Source of the DNA: Notospermus geniculatus
Taxonomy: Eukaryota > Nemertea > Pilidiophora > Heteronemertea > Lineidae
NCBI GenBank assembly: GCA_002633025.1
Contig: NMRB01000009.1
Coordinates: 641,314 to 705,313 of the forward strand
Reading direction: 5' to 3'
DNA: 64,000 nucleotides
Every line of letters begins with the position of its first letter. The stretch's first letter is position 1. Below are positions 23,631-34,797 of the stretch, piece after piece. The notes beneath the pieces are model-generated. The model was not told where the DNA came from, searched no databases, and worked only from the letters and a program-made list of their open reading frames with translations. The position numbers were made by a program, and so were the translations under genes.

Positions 23631-25200
23631 TTTTTCAAACCATGAACAGCTACCATAAGGCTTCGAAGTTGTGACACCTCATGGCCTTCGACGATCTCTG
23701 CCGACGAACAAGGGAGATTCAGCTCTTCCCCGGTTATTTCTGTGCCTGGTGATAAAGAAGAGAGCCAAATCCGCCAACATCAGCCGTCGAGCCATACAGC
23801 CAATAATACATGACTGTTGTTGGTTATCAATTACTGTGATTAGGTAGACCACGTGATCCGAAGGAAACCACGTCGCCTTTTTTTCGGTTTTATTCCGTTG
23901 TGTTCATCTCTTAGCGATGGTGAAAGATCGCTAGAGATGAAAAAGTCAAGACGGATCATTGGTTTAAGAAGAGTTGTTCTTAGTCTTGTTCGCGCGAAAT
24001 ACTCTCAATTCACGTGTTAAAGGTCAGTTCCATTATTCTTGCATTAGACAGAAACGTTCAACCCAATTGAGCCACGTCAATGGTAACGAAAAAGGATGAA
24101 ACCGTTTGACATATGCATTGAAATCCATCCTAACCTTTGGGAAATTGTGCATCATAAAACCGATATCTCAGAACTTTTCTGCAAATACAAATAACAACAG
24201 AATATCGGTGTCCCTTGTTTGTTTCCTATGAAGAAGTTTAGTTGTGTTTACCGAAATGGTAGAAGATTCCTGTAGTGCCGGAGGCAATCAGACAAGCTCT
24301 CCATCAGTTACTTCATCTGCATACATTGTCTTCTTTTATAGGGATGAAGAAGCATAAGGTCTGCGTCAAGCTACACCGAATTTTTCCAGCCCGAATGAAA
24401 GCCAACCGCCCGAGTTTTCCAGCCGAATGTTAGGTCTGGTTTTGTGTAAAACGGGGAATTCTGGCCTCCGCGTGGTTGGCACCTCGGGTAGCCTGAGGCA
24501 ATCGCCACGTTACCGGAAGCTGTGAACCTGTTCATTTTCCCACCCAGCGATCTTCGCTTTCTCTATCAAAGAACGAAATCAAGAAACTTTTGTACGAATC
24601 GTTAAAACTCGATACGGAATCAGACACCATGAATGATTTATCTTTGACGAGCAGACTTTCATATTTCCCTCATGGTGAGTTTGAGGAATCAAAAGGTGAC
24701 TTCCCCGATCCGTGCCGTATTGACCGCGTGGCAAATGTCAATAGATCAACCACTTTAACATTCTTGAACCGTAGATTGTTCGTGTTGATTCTCATTTTCA
24801 TCACATTCAGTTTCAGTTTCAGATCTTAGTTCGTTCGCGAATACAAAGCATAAAGGCAGAAAGTAAAGAATGACGAAGAATCAAAAAGGAACCTTTTTTA
24901 AGATTGTTACCAAAATGCAATCGCGATTCATGGTTTCTTTCGAAACTCTCATGATATATTGCCGTTGCCAAATAGCTACGTGCTCATCGGATACCAAGAC
25001 ATCTTATTGCCATCAGGTTTAGACACCAACAGTGCCATTACCGTTGCTGTCGCAAAAAGCTGAGCGCGGAATGCTTCATCATATTGTGGAACGCGTCTTC
25101 CCTTCATCTTACTGCCTAAAGTGATATATAGGCCCCTTTGAGGTCCCGTGCTGTCGCTCGCGAAAGAAGAAAGCGTCTTCTAAGAGTGGAATAAAGAATC
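23631..25200. other. Non-coding stretch, nothing recognised
   Basis: No coding or repeat signal. A small CpG-richer patch at 24410-24520. Confidence 0.4.
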
Positions 25201-25310
25201 AGGGGCCGTATGCACAAAACATCTTAAGTGTAAAATTTCCCTTAAACTATTGTTCCAAACAAAAAATAAGGGAGAATCTACACTTAAGATGTTTTATGCA
25301 TACGGCCCCT
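25201..25310. mobile_element. Foldback MITE, AGGGGCCGTATGCA subfamily
   Basis: 110-bp palindrome: AGGGGCCGTATGCACAAAAC / GTTTTATGCATACGGCCCCT with inner arms ATCTTAAGTGTA / TACACTTAAGAT. Related at the tips to the AGGGGCC elements at 7.2, 42.5 and 51.6 kb; a half copy (GGGGCCATATGCATAAAACT) is at 52399. Confidence 0.85.
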
Positions 25311-25311
25311 G

Positions 25312-25440
25312 GGACCTTATTCACAAAGCTAAAAGCCCCCCGTAACTTTTGTTCAGAATGATAGTGAACAATACGTTTCCCGCAAAATGGACAATAGTTT
25401 ACGCACTTCGAAAGTTACGACAGCTTCGTGAATAAGGTGT
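25312..25440. mobile_element. Second foldback element adjacent to the first
   Basis: Arms CCTTATTCACAAAGCT and AGCTTCGTGAATAAGG with inner GTAACTTTTG / GAAAGTTAC pairing, loop about 60 bp. Its ends resemble the 42.5 kb element (GGCCTTATTCAC). The two elements are separated by one or two bases, implying insertion at or beside an existing end. Confidence 0.7.
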
Positions 25441-28400
25441 CTGAGCTTATACATGCGTTGCCCGTAATCGAAAATCTCCGACAGCATTTTGTTTTATTGC
25501 AATTTTTATGAAAATTTGGTGCAATCACTATAACACCAATAAATAACAGAACCCACCGACATGTGTGATGTTTAGCTGATATCAAAGGAGAAGGAGATGA
25601 GCGGGTGATGTTCGACCGTATAAATTTGACGCTTCTGGATGTCATATTTCATGCGTGGAACAGCATGACGAGAGAAGGCGGTTTAAAAAAGTGTACGTCA
25701 AACTCTTATCTAAAGTCAAGATCAGATGTACAGTACGTACAGTACATGTATATACATACATAGATAGCCGGCCGCATCACATCGGGTCACTCGCCAACTG
25801 CTTTCGAATACATTTTCACAAAGTTTGAAGTTCTAGTTGGTAACGAGACGCAATCATAACTCTCAGTGCTGTCAGAGTCAGAAAAAGTTGGCTGGATCCC
25901 GTGGATATTGGAAATCATTTAACAATATTGGGAAACAAGAACTGGTAGTCAGCGCCCGGAGGCGTTTACCGCTTAATATGAAAATATCGCGCCTAGATTA
26001 TAGATATTTCACAAAATCGTGCATATTTAACCAATTATATCAGACAACGTCATCCCTTGGTGGTGTTTAAATTGGATTAATATTGGAAGATGGATCGATG
26101 CTTCCCAGTTACATCTGACAATGGCGGCAGGCATCGAATTCCTATCCTCAACGACTTTTAGATTGACTAAAGATATTATATTATCCCACTTCTTCAGAGT
26201 CAAACTGAAAGGTACCAATTCCTGTAGGCCTATACGCGGGGGAGACAAGGCAGATACCTACATGTTGTTGCTTACAGCATGAGAGTAGCACACCCATTGC
26301 AGCTCAGGATATTCATCTTTCAACGAGCCCCGCCATCTTGGACTTCCACGGAGATATCGCGCATAGGCCTACGCACTTATCTGGTAGGCAGGTTTGCCGA
26401 CCAGGTGGTGCGCACGCATGAAACCTCTTTCGAAATCGAAGATGTCGGCGGCTGTCGAAGATGAGTAAGAAGACTTGTGATCAAATGCACAGAGCACGCA
26501 CTGTGCATTTATACCCTGAGCGGACTTATTGTGGCGAAATGGCGTCAAGCATCATGAAGACAGTCAATAAGGAATTGCTACGAAGGGTAAAACACAAATT
26601 TTGCAAGAGAATATCATTAGCGTTAAAGTTCTTCAATATAAAGCAGCCCAATTCAAAACCAGGCATTGGTAACAACACAGCTATCGGCTTGATGGAATCC
26701 ATTTAGGTTTTTAAACTGTAAAATAAAAAGAAAACAACACGAATGTCTGATTTTTTCGACACAGTTGAATTTCAACGCCTCCACATTCTGTTGGGTGTGA
26801 AGAGAGTTTGAAGGGAAACAATCCAGGGTTCCTTTTTCTCTTCTTTTTCTGTTTTATGTATGTGTTGTACACTCTCCTCGCTTTAAGGGTGTGAATGAGA
26901 CGTTGTTAACAATTTTTTTAAACGGCAAGTAAACATTAACTAAAGTTCATGATTTCATCATTTTCAACTCGTACAAGGGTATCTTGTTTTCCATCGTAAA
27001 TAATTTGTTTTCAAAATAAACATTTTCAGATCCTTCAGATCGTTTTCCACCACGGTGCAATACGTGACAATGAGGGGAATTTCATACGCTCAAAACGTTT
27101 GGTGGGAGGGTTTTATTAAAAAAATTTACAATGGATTTCTGGTAAAAACATGTTTGAGTCTACCGATAGCGACCGAAAAGTAAACAAACGTACAGAGCAT
27201 TCAAACTTCGCTGAAAGCCTTTAGTTCGCATCCATTCAATTTCTGTTTCTCACAGATTCTACCTCTCGCCTACAGAGAAAGTGCACGACTTTTACATGTA
27301 CAATTTGTCCATTTGCAGAGAACACTGGTCATTTATTTAAAGCCCACACGCTGTACTCTTACATTTGTAGATTAATTCGCAAATAGCTTCTACTCTTCGC
27401 TGTCAGCATCGATAGAGAATAAGAAATTTTACCAGAGTAATGCTGAGTGAAACGAAACACTACCACCCACGACCGTCTCATTTTACACAAGACAATCCGA
27501 CTTATTACTGCCTGGCGCTCTGGTATCTTTTTCATCAGTATAAGTCATATCAATTTCTCGTTTTATACTAAACGATGCAGAAAACGTCATACATGTATCT
27601 ATCTTCGTAAGATTTGTGCCTATATACATGTATCTCGATCAGTGTGAATGACACTTATTTCTGGAAGGAATGTCCGAAAAGAGTTGAGTCGTCTGAATAC
27701 TAAACGCGAGTGACGCCGAAGGTACCCGAGTGATTTCGTATACCTCGCAAACATCCCGGTTTTCATCACTCTCAGCCTCGTTATCAAAATGTTCCTCACC
27801 AATGAGTTTGAAGGCCCTTCTTCACCAACGAATTTGAAGACCCCGCTTCCTAAACAGTGTAACACTGCATCCCAGTACCCATTTTAACATAACTGACGTA
27901 TTTTTTTTGCAGGAACAAAAAGGATTCCAGCTCATAAAGAATGATAAACTGTAACTTATCTGATTGGACAAGAAATATGCTGAGACCACTTCTCAACTTC
28001 CAAAGGCCACCTCGCCTTCAATGTGATTGAAAGGTTCGTGAATAATGGATCAATCCCTCCCGGAATCTCAGGCCAGGAAAGTCGAAAAAGGTCAAAGAAC
28101 CGATTGCTTTCTCTCCTTTGCAGGCCTCCCTGGACGATAAGCAGACTTAATGATTACGGACTTAGTATAATCAATAGCAGTCGGATGTTCTTGTTGATAT
28201 CGTGGTGATGGGTGATGGCGAGACAGCAGACGGGGGTCAGCCACACGCCAGAGTGAGTTCGTTGAGGTGATTTAATAAGGGAGGGTCAGTCATCGGCGAG
28301 AATTTCAGATTTCCAAACACTCAGTGAAGTGGACACTGGGGTGTCTATAAAAGAGAGCGTCTGCAGTGGGAAAACGTTACCAATGAGACTATTTTGTAGT

Positions 28401-29306
28401 ATGTTTCTCATACTTTTTAACTTTTTGATGTCTCTGTAGAAAGTTTGAGGTATTGCCAGCATATGGCGTTTATTCCACTTCAACCCTAATACTGTCAGAC
28501 GAACTGATTGCGTTCTTTGCGAATGGAATTGCAGTCCATCAAACGAAATACTAACGAATATATACTTCGTGATGCAGTTATGGCGTAATTTACGGCCGTA
28601 CCTCATCTTCATGGAGCACGTTTCTAAGTGTAGATAAAAATGGTGGACGAGGCTGTAATCGAATTCAGACTTTTTATCAAGCATCGGTGTCAGATGAGAA
28701 AATACTTAGTAAGTGATGATCACGGCAGGTGTATATTTGGAAGCTTATTATTGGGTGTGGGAGAACCAATATGGCAGTAATTCACAGTTTTTAAGGGCAA
28801 ATAGCATCTGAAATCCTCCGTGGGCTACAAGGCCAGCTAAAGTGTGCTGTGGAGGCGCTATTTTGATATTAGAGATGCCATGCCCAAATGACCTATTGTC
28901 TTCTTAGTAGGTATCTGCGTGGACAGTTTGTCCTGGCCTCATCTCGAAGTGTGTTCTCTGGATAGGGTTGAGAATCAATTGCGAAATGAAAACGACCATT
29001 ACAAATAGCCGTTATCGCCCGATGTAGCACTTATCCAACTACGTGGCATTATCCCTACTCATCAATGGGGAACGAGATAAAAGGGATTTTGGAATAGCCC
29101 TTCAATTCATATCTAATCACTCTCAGAAGTACATATGTAGCTCTTTTTCTTATTTCATTACGCCTTTATCTATATTGGATGTCGTCAGGAGGGTCGACTG
29201 ACATTAAAGCACAGAAAAACCTTTTGACTGGCTAAAAGCCTTTATAAAAACAGGCCATTCGTCCCTACCGCATCCTCTGTGGAGGGATGTCCATCATTGA
29301 TCAATC
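25441..29306. other. Gene-poor stretch, nothing recognised
   Basis: Short ORFs only. ACATGT and GTACAGTAC palindromes cluster at 25725-25765. No foldback element or coding fragment identified. Confidence 0.4.
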
Positions 29307-29370
29307 AGTGCTCGCTCCCTCCGTCACCGCCTACTAACGTTTGTGTGCGATGACGAAGGGAGCGAGTGCT
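29307..29370. repeat. Short foldback (64 bp)
   Basis: AGTGCTCGCTCCCTCCGTCA and TGACGAAGGGAGCGAGTGCT pair with one mismatch. A related half (GCTCGCTCTGCGGTGACGAA) occurs at 30933, so it may be a very short MITE. Confidence 0.6.
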
Positions 29371-29817
29371 AAGAACCACTGATATTCTCAGGATGATCGA
29401 GTCCTTGCCTTGTAGATGAAGTACGTAAATGTAACAACAACCTTCCATCCATAATGGTATGTACTTTTCAATCTACCTCTACGTCGCATGCGACAAGTCT
29501 ATTTCCCAGGAGAAATCGCAATATAACTTCGATTAGTTTGATTAATCACATCATCTTATAGACAGACAGTCATAATTGCCCCATTTATCCCTAGAGTGTA
29601 TTGTAAATAAAACTAAAGGGTAGACCAAAACAACCTGCAAGCGTATGTACGGTACCTGGAATGCTTTCACAAAGCACGTTGTGTAAAAGGAAAAATGTTC
29701 TCCCGAGAGAAAGTGTCATACAGCAACAAGATTGGCAGAGACATCAAGACCACCACGTGACGGATACTCAAATTCAACTCTAAAACTGGTGTTCAAACTC
29801 TAATAACATAAACTTAA

Positions 29818-30118
29818 AGGTGCTCTAGTTCGAATTGTACACATTATGGTGTGTCACCTATTGTCAACTTCTGGTACTAACAAATCAGATAAAATCGAAT
29901 TAAATCTCGCCTTTCACAACTTTTTGTTTGTTTTTGAGCGTAAAATCAAATATATTTCAGTTACAAGAATATTTATCAAGATAGATATAAAAACAGATAA
30001 CATTAATGTTTTGATATACACGGTGCTGCCACCTGTCCGAGGAAAAATAACTACATGTATTATAATCAACTATGTAAATAAACAAACCGTAATGTTTACA
30101 ATTCGAACTAGAGCACCT
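29818..30118. mobile_element. piggyBac-type MITE with TTAA target-site duplication
   Basis: 301 bp with terminal arms AGGTGCTCTAGTTCGAATTG and its reverse complement, flanked on both sides by TTAA (29814-29817 and 30119-30122). TTAA duplication is diagnostic of the piggyBac (and Kolobok) groups. The interior encodes nothing recognisable. Confidence 0.85.
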
Positions 30119-30122
30119 TTAA

Positions 30123-31330
30123 GGTACCGGTACACGAAACCTCATCTTGAACCATCAAGGGTTCATATATACCGTTGACCGTTACAGCTTTTAAATCCAG
30201 TCCGGATTTTTCGCTGATAGGTTCCACTACAGGATTTGAGGTAGGCCTAGGCTCGGCTAAAACAGATGGCGTTACATGTACATGGAGTGAACCGCGTATA
30301 TTTAGATTCGGAGTAGGTACTCGGCTGTGCTATCCGAGTTTAATAGGCCCGGTCTTATAAAACCCGGACATCCTGTAATGGAATCAGAATACGCCCGGAC
30401 ACACACCGGGTTTTTCTGTAGTGGAAGCTACGGTACCATAAGTCATGGCCGTTGTGAAGAAGGTGAGATCGCGACAAAGACAAGATCAACAACATACATG
30501 CAGTTGATGACCTTAATCATTCTTAAACCGATAAATCCTACTAGTGTACACCCGACTTATAATTAAGGCAATATGGTCGGAAGTAATATGTAGGCAACCC
30601 GTGCGACATATCCGTCAAGTCTTCACCACAAACGAGGAAATCGGCGGTGGTTATTAAAAGGTGGAGTGAACAGTGTTCATTTCCTGATGAGGTGATGAAC
30701 TCAGCGAGTATCTGTCTCATTGCTCTCACAGTAAGAACCATATTTACTTCATAAAATCTGTAGATGTCAAGGAGGTCAGACAAGTTCCCCGCAACGACTG
30801 ATGCTGGAAATATCAGCGAATCTGCGAACAGATTTTAAACAAAATGTACAGTCATGTACTTTAAAGATGCCGATTGGAAGAATAGCAGCGTCAGTCTTGG
30901 ACATCCTGAGATACTCAGTGATTTTTTTAATGCTCGCTCTGCGGTGACGAAGGGAGTGAAGTCATTTAGTCTACATGAACACTTTCCAGGGTATCCATCT
31001 TCAGGATATTTTTTTTTCATTTTCCACCGATAGCACAATCATTTCAAAATACATTTATAAATCAACGTAAACTAACTAACCGCGATAAAATATCGACGGG
31101 CGAGAATCCAAGATATAATGCCCACCTGGGATGTTACTTTACACTGATGGGCCTAATTTGGGTGAAGATTTCCGCCGGCGTTCATTTTAGCGTATTTCTC
31201 AAATTATCATCGGCTCTCGGTAGGTTATTACCTTTCTTAGCCAGTAAGGTCACCAGTAGAAATGCATTGCCATGCCCCCAAATAAGGAGCTTCCCCCTGT
31301 GTAGCGTACGTTGTTCGCATTGGTTGAATG
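30123..31330. other. Non-coding stretch with a loose inverted repeat
   Basis: 30205-30430 has imperfect facing arms (GTCCGGATTTTTCG... / ...CGCCCGGAC; GGTTCCACTACAGGA / TCCTGTAATGGAATC), perhaps an eroded foldback element. Otherwise nothing. Confidence 0.4.
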
Positions 31331-31339
31331 GGCCTGCTT

Positions 31340-31564
31340 GTGCTGGTAAACCCTGTCACTCAAAACCCTTTTGACTACTGGGCCTCATTCAACAACAGCT
31401 ATAAGCCAGTCCGAGACACTACGGCACGTTATCATGGTGCTGGGGGCGGTACCACCGGCGTTTACTCACAGACCATTAAAAAGCCCGAGTCTACAGTATA
31501 CAAGTTCTGGCAGAATGAACGATCGGAGGACCGTATTTCTTTCACTACTGCTGTCAAAGAATAA
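31340..31564 (+). CDS. Coding-like fragment, unknown
   Basis: Plus-strand reading FDYWASFNNSYKPVRDTTAR then YHGAGGGTTGVYSQTIKKPE and FWQNERSEDRISFTTAVKE-stop. Balanced composition, but no convincing acceptor, signal or family. May be chance; the other frames are also open here. Confidence 0.2.
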   Translation: MLVNPVTQNPFDYWASFNNSYKPVRDTTARYHGAGGGTTGVYSQTIKKPESTVYKFWQNERSEDRISFTTAVKE

Positions 31565-32338
31565 TACCGATCCGACTTTTACGGTGTTCAGATAGCCGTA
31601 ACGGCCACGGGTACCGCTTACAAACCGCTCAGACAACGACTGTTGTTAACTTGATCCGCTCGATGCAAAATATTCGACGTTTTTCTGCAAGTTTTGATTT
31701 CACGCTCCTCCAAACATCCGATGCCATATCTAATATCATTACCTTCGGGCCCATGGCATTGGTACTTTCCACGTTAGCGGTATTGTAAGCTTAGCTTCAA
31801 TTAACCATAGTTATGGCAAGCCGTGTGGGACTAAATTCAATATCATTTGCCGAAGGGAGCAAGGCTGAAAGGTTCATTAATGATAGAGGTGACTTAGCGT
31901 TTTCTACGTTCACCCCTTGCTGTTAAGCACAACTTTGGCGCGATTTAAATATTCCCTGCTGGACCAGTTGGTGACGTTCCTCCTCCGAAGAGGAAACAGA
32001 CTATGACAGCATGAGTTCAAAGCTCCGTTAGAACAGACTTTAACAAGGATGTGCACGAAACATCCGCTGTTTGATGCTTTCTACTGGAGCTTTTTCACTA
32101 GGCAGATTTGATCAGCTGATCTCCCATTGGCAAACAGACATCATCGATGCAAGAAATCTAATCAGGATTTTTATTTCAACACGGGAAAAGAGCAGTTTTT
32201 GCCGATAGAAAATCATTCATCTATGAATGGTTACGTGGGCTGAACGCATCAAAAAGACGGAAACGAAAAGTGAGAAATAAGGCCATTGCACGCTATACAC
32301 ATAGATAAAGCCTTCCACGGAGCGTAAAGCCACCCTGA
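31565..32338. other. Nothing recognised
   Basis: No coding, repeat or structural signal seen. Confidence 0.4.
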
Positions 32339-32764
32339 CACTTCCACGATTTTTGTCCCGCAATGCCGCGCAATGCGTCGTGGCAAGGCGTGCCATTTCG
32401 TTGAAGCCGCGTTTGCGCCCTGTTACGCACTGTCTACGCACCTGTTTACGCATAGGTTAAGTATTGTTCGCGCATTGTTCACGACTACCCTGCCGCATTG
32501 TCCCGCAATGTCCAGCAGTGTCACGCACGGCACGCATTAGTTTCCGCTGTCTTCCCACATCGCCCCGACGACTTCGCGTATTGACACGCACCGTCGGCAG
32601 TGTTCGCGCCGAGTTCGCGTAGTGTCCAAAATTCTCTCTACGACATGGCACGCACCCCCGCACCCTTCACGCACTCCTCAAGCTCGTTCCCGAAGACTTT
32701 AATCATTGGCACGCCAAACTGCGCGCCATTGCGGGAACGAAAATCGTGCAAGTGTCAGGGTGGC
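32339..32764. mobile_element. Foldback element rich in CGCA/ACGC subrepeats
   Basis: Arms GCCACCCTGACACTTCCACG ATTTTTGTCCCGCAATG and the reverse complement of CGAAAATCGTGCAAGTGTCA GGGTGGC. The 340-bp interior is packed with short units such as TACGCACTG, CCGCATTGTCCCGCAATG and CGCATTGTTC. Flanks read GTAAA and ATAAA. No ORF of note. Confidence 0.8.
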
Positions 32765-32857
32765 ATAAAGGAGATGACAGTGACCTTTGACCATGCTGAT
32801 GATCAGATGGCTCCCGTATTTTTTCGTGTTTAAAACACTTGAACACAAATCGCTTTC

Positions 32858-33001
32858 GTAAAGCGAGGTTCATTGGCGCACGGATCCGGTCCGTTTTCAG
32901 TCCGATTGCGCACCTAGTTTTCCGGATACGACAACGCAAAAGTCCATTTGATCTATTTTTTACGGACCAGAAAATCCGTGTGCCAATGAACCCCGCTTTA
33001 C
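32858..33001. mobile_element. Foldback MITE
   Basis: Arms GTAAAGCGAGGTTCATTGGC GCACGGA and TCCGTGTGCCAATGAACCCC GCTTTAC over 144 bp, with inner CGGTCCG / CGGACC pairing. It starts 93 bp after the preceding foldback element. Confidence 0.8.
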
Positions 33002-33844
33002 TCATCGCTTACGCTGTTGTCCGCTAATACCCCTTGTAGGGCAAATAGCCACATATACTTCCATTAACACGGTTAAATGTTTCATCATTTTTTTAATATG
33101 CCCAAGTTAAGGCAAATATTGGCTATTTACATCTAAGCCCAATGGGCCCTGAATCTGAAATTTTAACAAATCGTCGGAAAATTTGACCGTGTACCACGGC
33201 ATGAACATTTAGTTGACCAATAGGCAAGTGTGTTGAAACGATCCAGCACGAAATTCGAACAAGTCAGTTCTTCGTCGGTAAACCTAAGTTTAATTCCTCG
33301 TTACATATTGCCGAAGTTTAATATCTTTATAATTCGCCTTACGACTTCAGTCATTGACATCTTCACGGTATCACAACCAATCATAATTCGTTGAAGTATG
33401 ACGTCAGATCAGATATTCTTCGTCGCTAAACAAAATTATGTTCGTCAACAAAAATTCACGTTTTTTATCCTGACAAAGCTTGTTGACATTGAGAAAAGTC
33501 ACCTTCAAACGACCTTCAGAGTCTTCTTCTCATTTTACACTGTATATTCTTTGTAACACAATACTCCTGAGTACTGATTTCTAATATCAGGGCAAAAATA
33601 ACTATAATACATGTCATGCAAGGTTTGAATGACGTCTTGATGAGACCCATGTGAGAAGGTTCACGGGAATCTCTGTTTGACACCCTGCCTCGGCTGTAGT
33701 CACACTGGCCTTGACAAAAATCCCTTTGCGTCGGGTGTTTCTGTGTCCCTTTCACTTTCACTTTTTTTTCATCTTTGATTACTTTGGCAAGTTTGTTCTA
33801 CAGTCTGTTTCAATAAACTGAGCTGCAGTTACATGAATATTGGG
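33002..33844. other. Nothing recognised
   Basis: AT-rich; TGACGTCA-type CRE palindrome near 33399 is probably chance. Confidence 0.4.
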
Positions 33845-34062
33845 GAACACGGTGACCTAGTGGCTGAGCGTGAGGCTCGAGACACGGGTTCGATTCCCGG
33901 TCAAATCACCACTTCTCAACTTGTCTGTCAGGATCAAATGATACACTGGATGAGTTGTCCCGTGAGTTCACAAGAAAGGTTTCTGGAGAGACTATAAATT
34001 AGGTATATTTTTGAAGCGCTTTGAGACAGCATTACAATGGAAAGCGCTATATAAAAAATTCC
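33845..34062 (+). repeat. tRNA-derived SINE with GCGCTATATAAA tail
   Basis: Head with A-box-like TGACCTAGTGG and B box GGTTCGATTCC (33887-33897). The 3' part reads GAAGCGCTTTGAGAC ... GGAAAGCGCTATATAAA, a LINE-type tail shared by several metazoan tRNA-SINE families, then an ATAATAATT-rich end. About 215 bp, the most complete SINE in the window. Confidence 0.8.
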
Positions 34063-34568
34063 TATAATAATTGTTATTATAAGCTGCTTCAAAGTCCCCC
34101 TCGGAGGTGCATTTTTGCCATAAACCAACATCTACCGTCTCGGTCTTTTCCCAAAACGTGTGCTTTATTACAGTCGGAGCAATACCCACGTTATCTCCCC
34201 CTGACAGTGCTCGACATCAAAGGAGCTCATAACGAGGTAATTATCACAGAATCCCTGATGAATCCAAATTTAACATCAATCACTGTCGACCGACGAAACA
34301 CGCTCTGACATTTTTCGCCACAACCCGGACATCCCGTGGACGAAAGGCGACGAAAAAAGCTTCGGGACGGCGACATGTGTCCTCAATCCCGACGTGTGTT
34401 GACCAGTAATTTCGACATTTTCTTCAAAGAACCTAGAGATGGCAGCACTGTCTGAATGGGTATCTCATTTACATACTCAGTGGCGCCATCTTGAATGTAG
34501 CTTTCTCTTCCGAGGTACTTTGGAGTAAATCAGTAGTTGTTTGAGTAACTAGTAGATTTCACGGTACA
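34063..34568. other. Nothing recognised
   Basis: No repeat, structure or coding signal noticed. Confidence 0.35.
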
Positions 34569-34797
34569 TACTCTAAATGCCCACTTACCTGTCCCATTCC
34601 TGAAGTAGGAAAAAATGACTAAATCCTAAGTTGAAGATAATGGGGTGGGGGTATGGTCAGAAACAGTAATGTCCTGTCCACTTACTTGTCCCACTCCCGA
34701 GCCTGGCAAAGAATGACAGCCTGCGATATCTTCAACTTAGGATTTGGTCATTTTTTTCGAGTTCAGGAATGGGACAGGTAAGTGTGAATTTAGAGTA
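34569..34797. mobile_element. Foldback MITE
   Basis: Arms TACTCTAAATGCCCACTTAC CTGTCCCATTCCTGAA and the reverse complement ending TTTAGAGTA, with inner AATCCTAAGTTGAAGAT / ATCTTCAACTTAGGATT pairing. About 229 bp, diverged by several indels. CCACTTACTTGTCCCACTCC inside repeats the terminal sequence. Confidence 0.75.

Noticed and set aside
33841-33910. Possible tRNA gene
   Set aside because: B box is good but the A box is imperfect, stems do not pair, and the sequence continues into a SINE body and tail.
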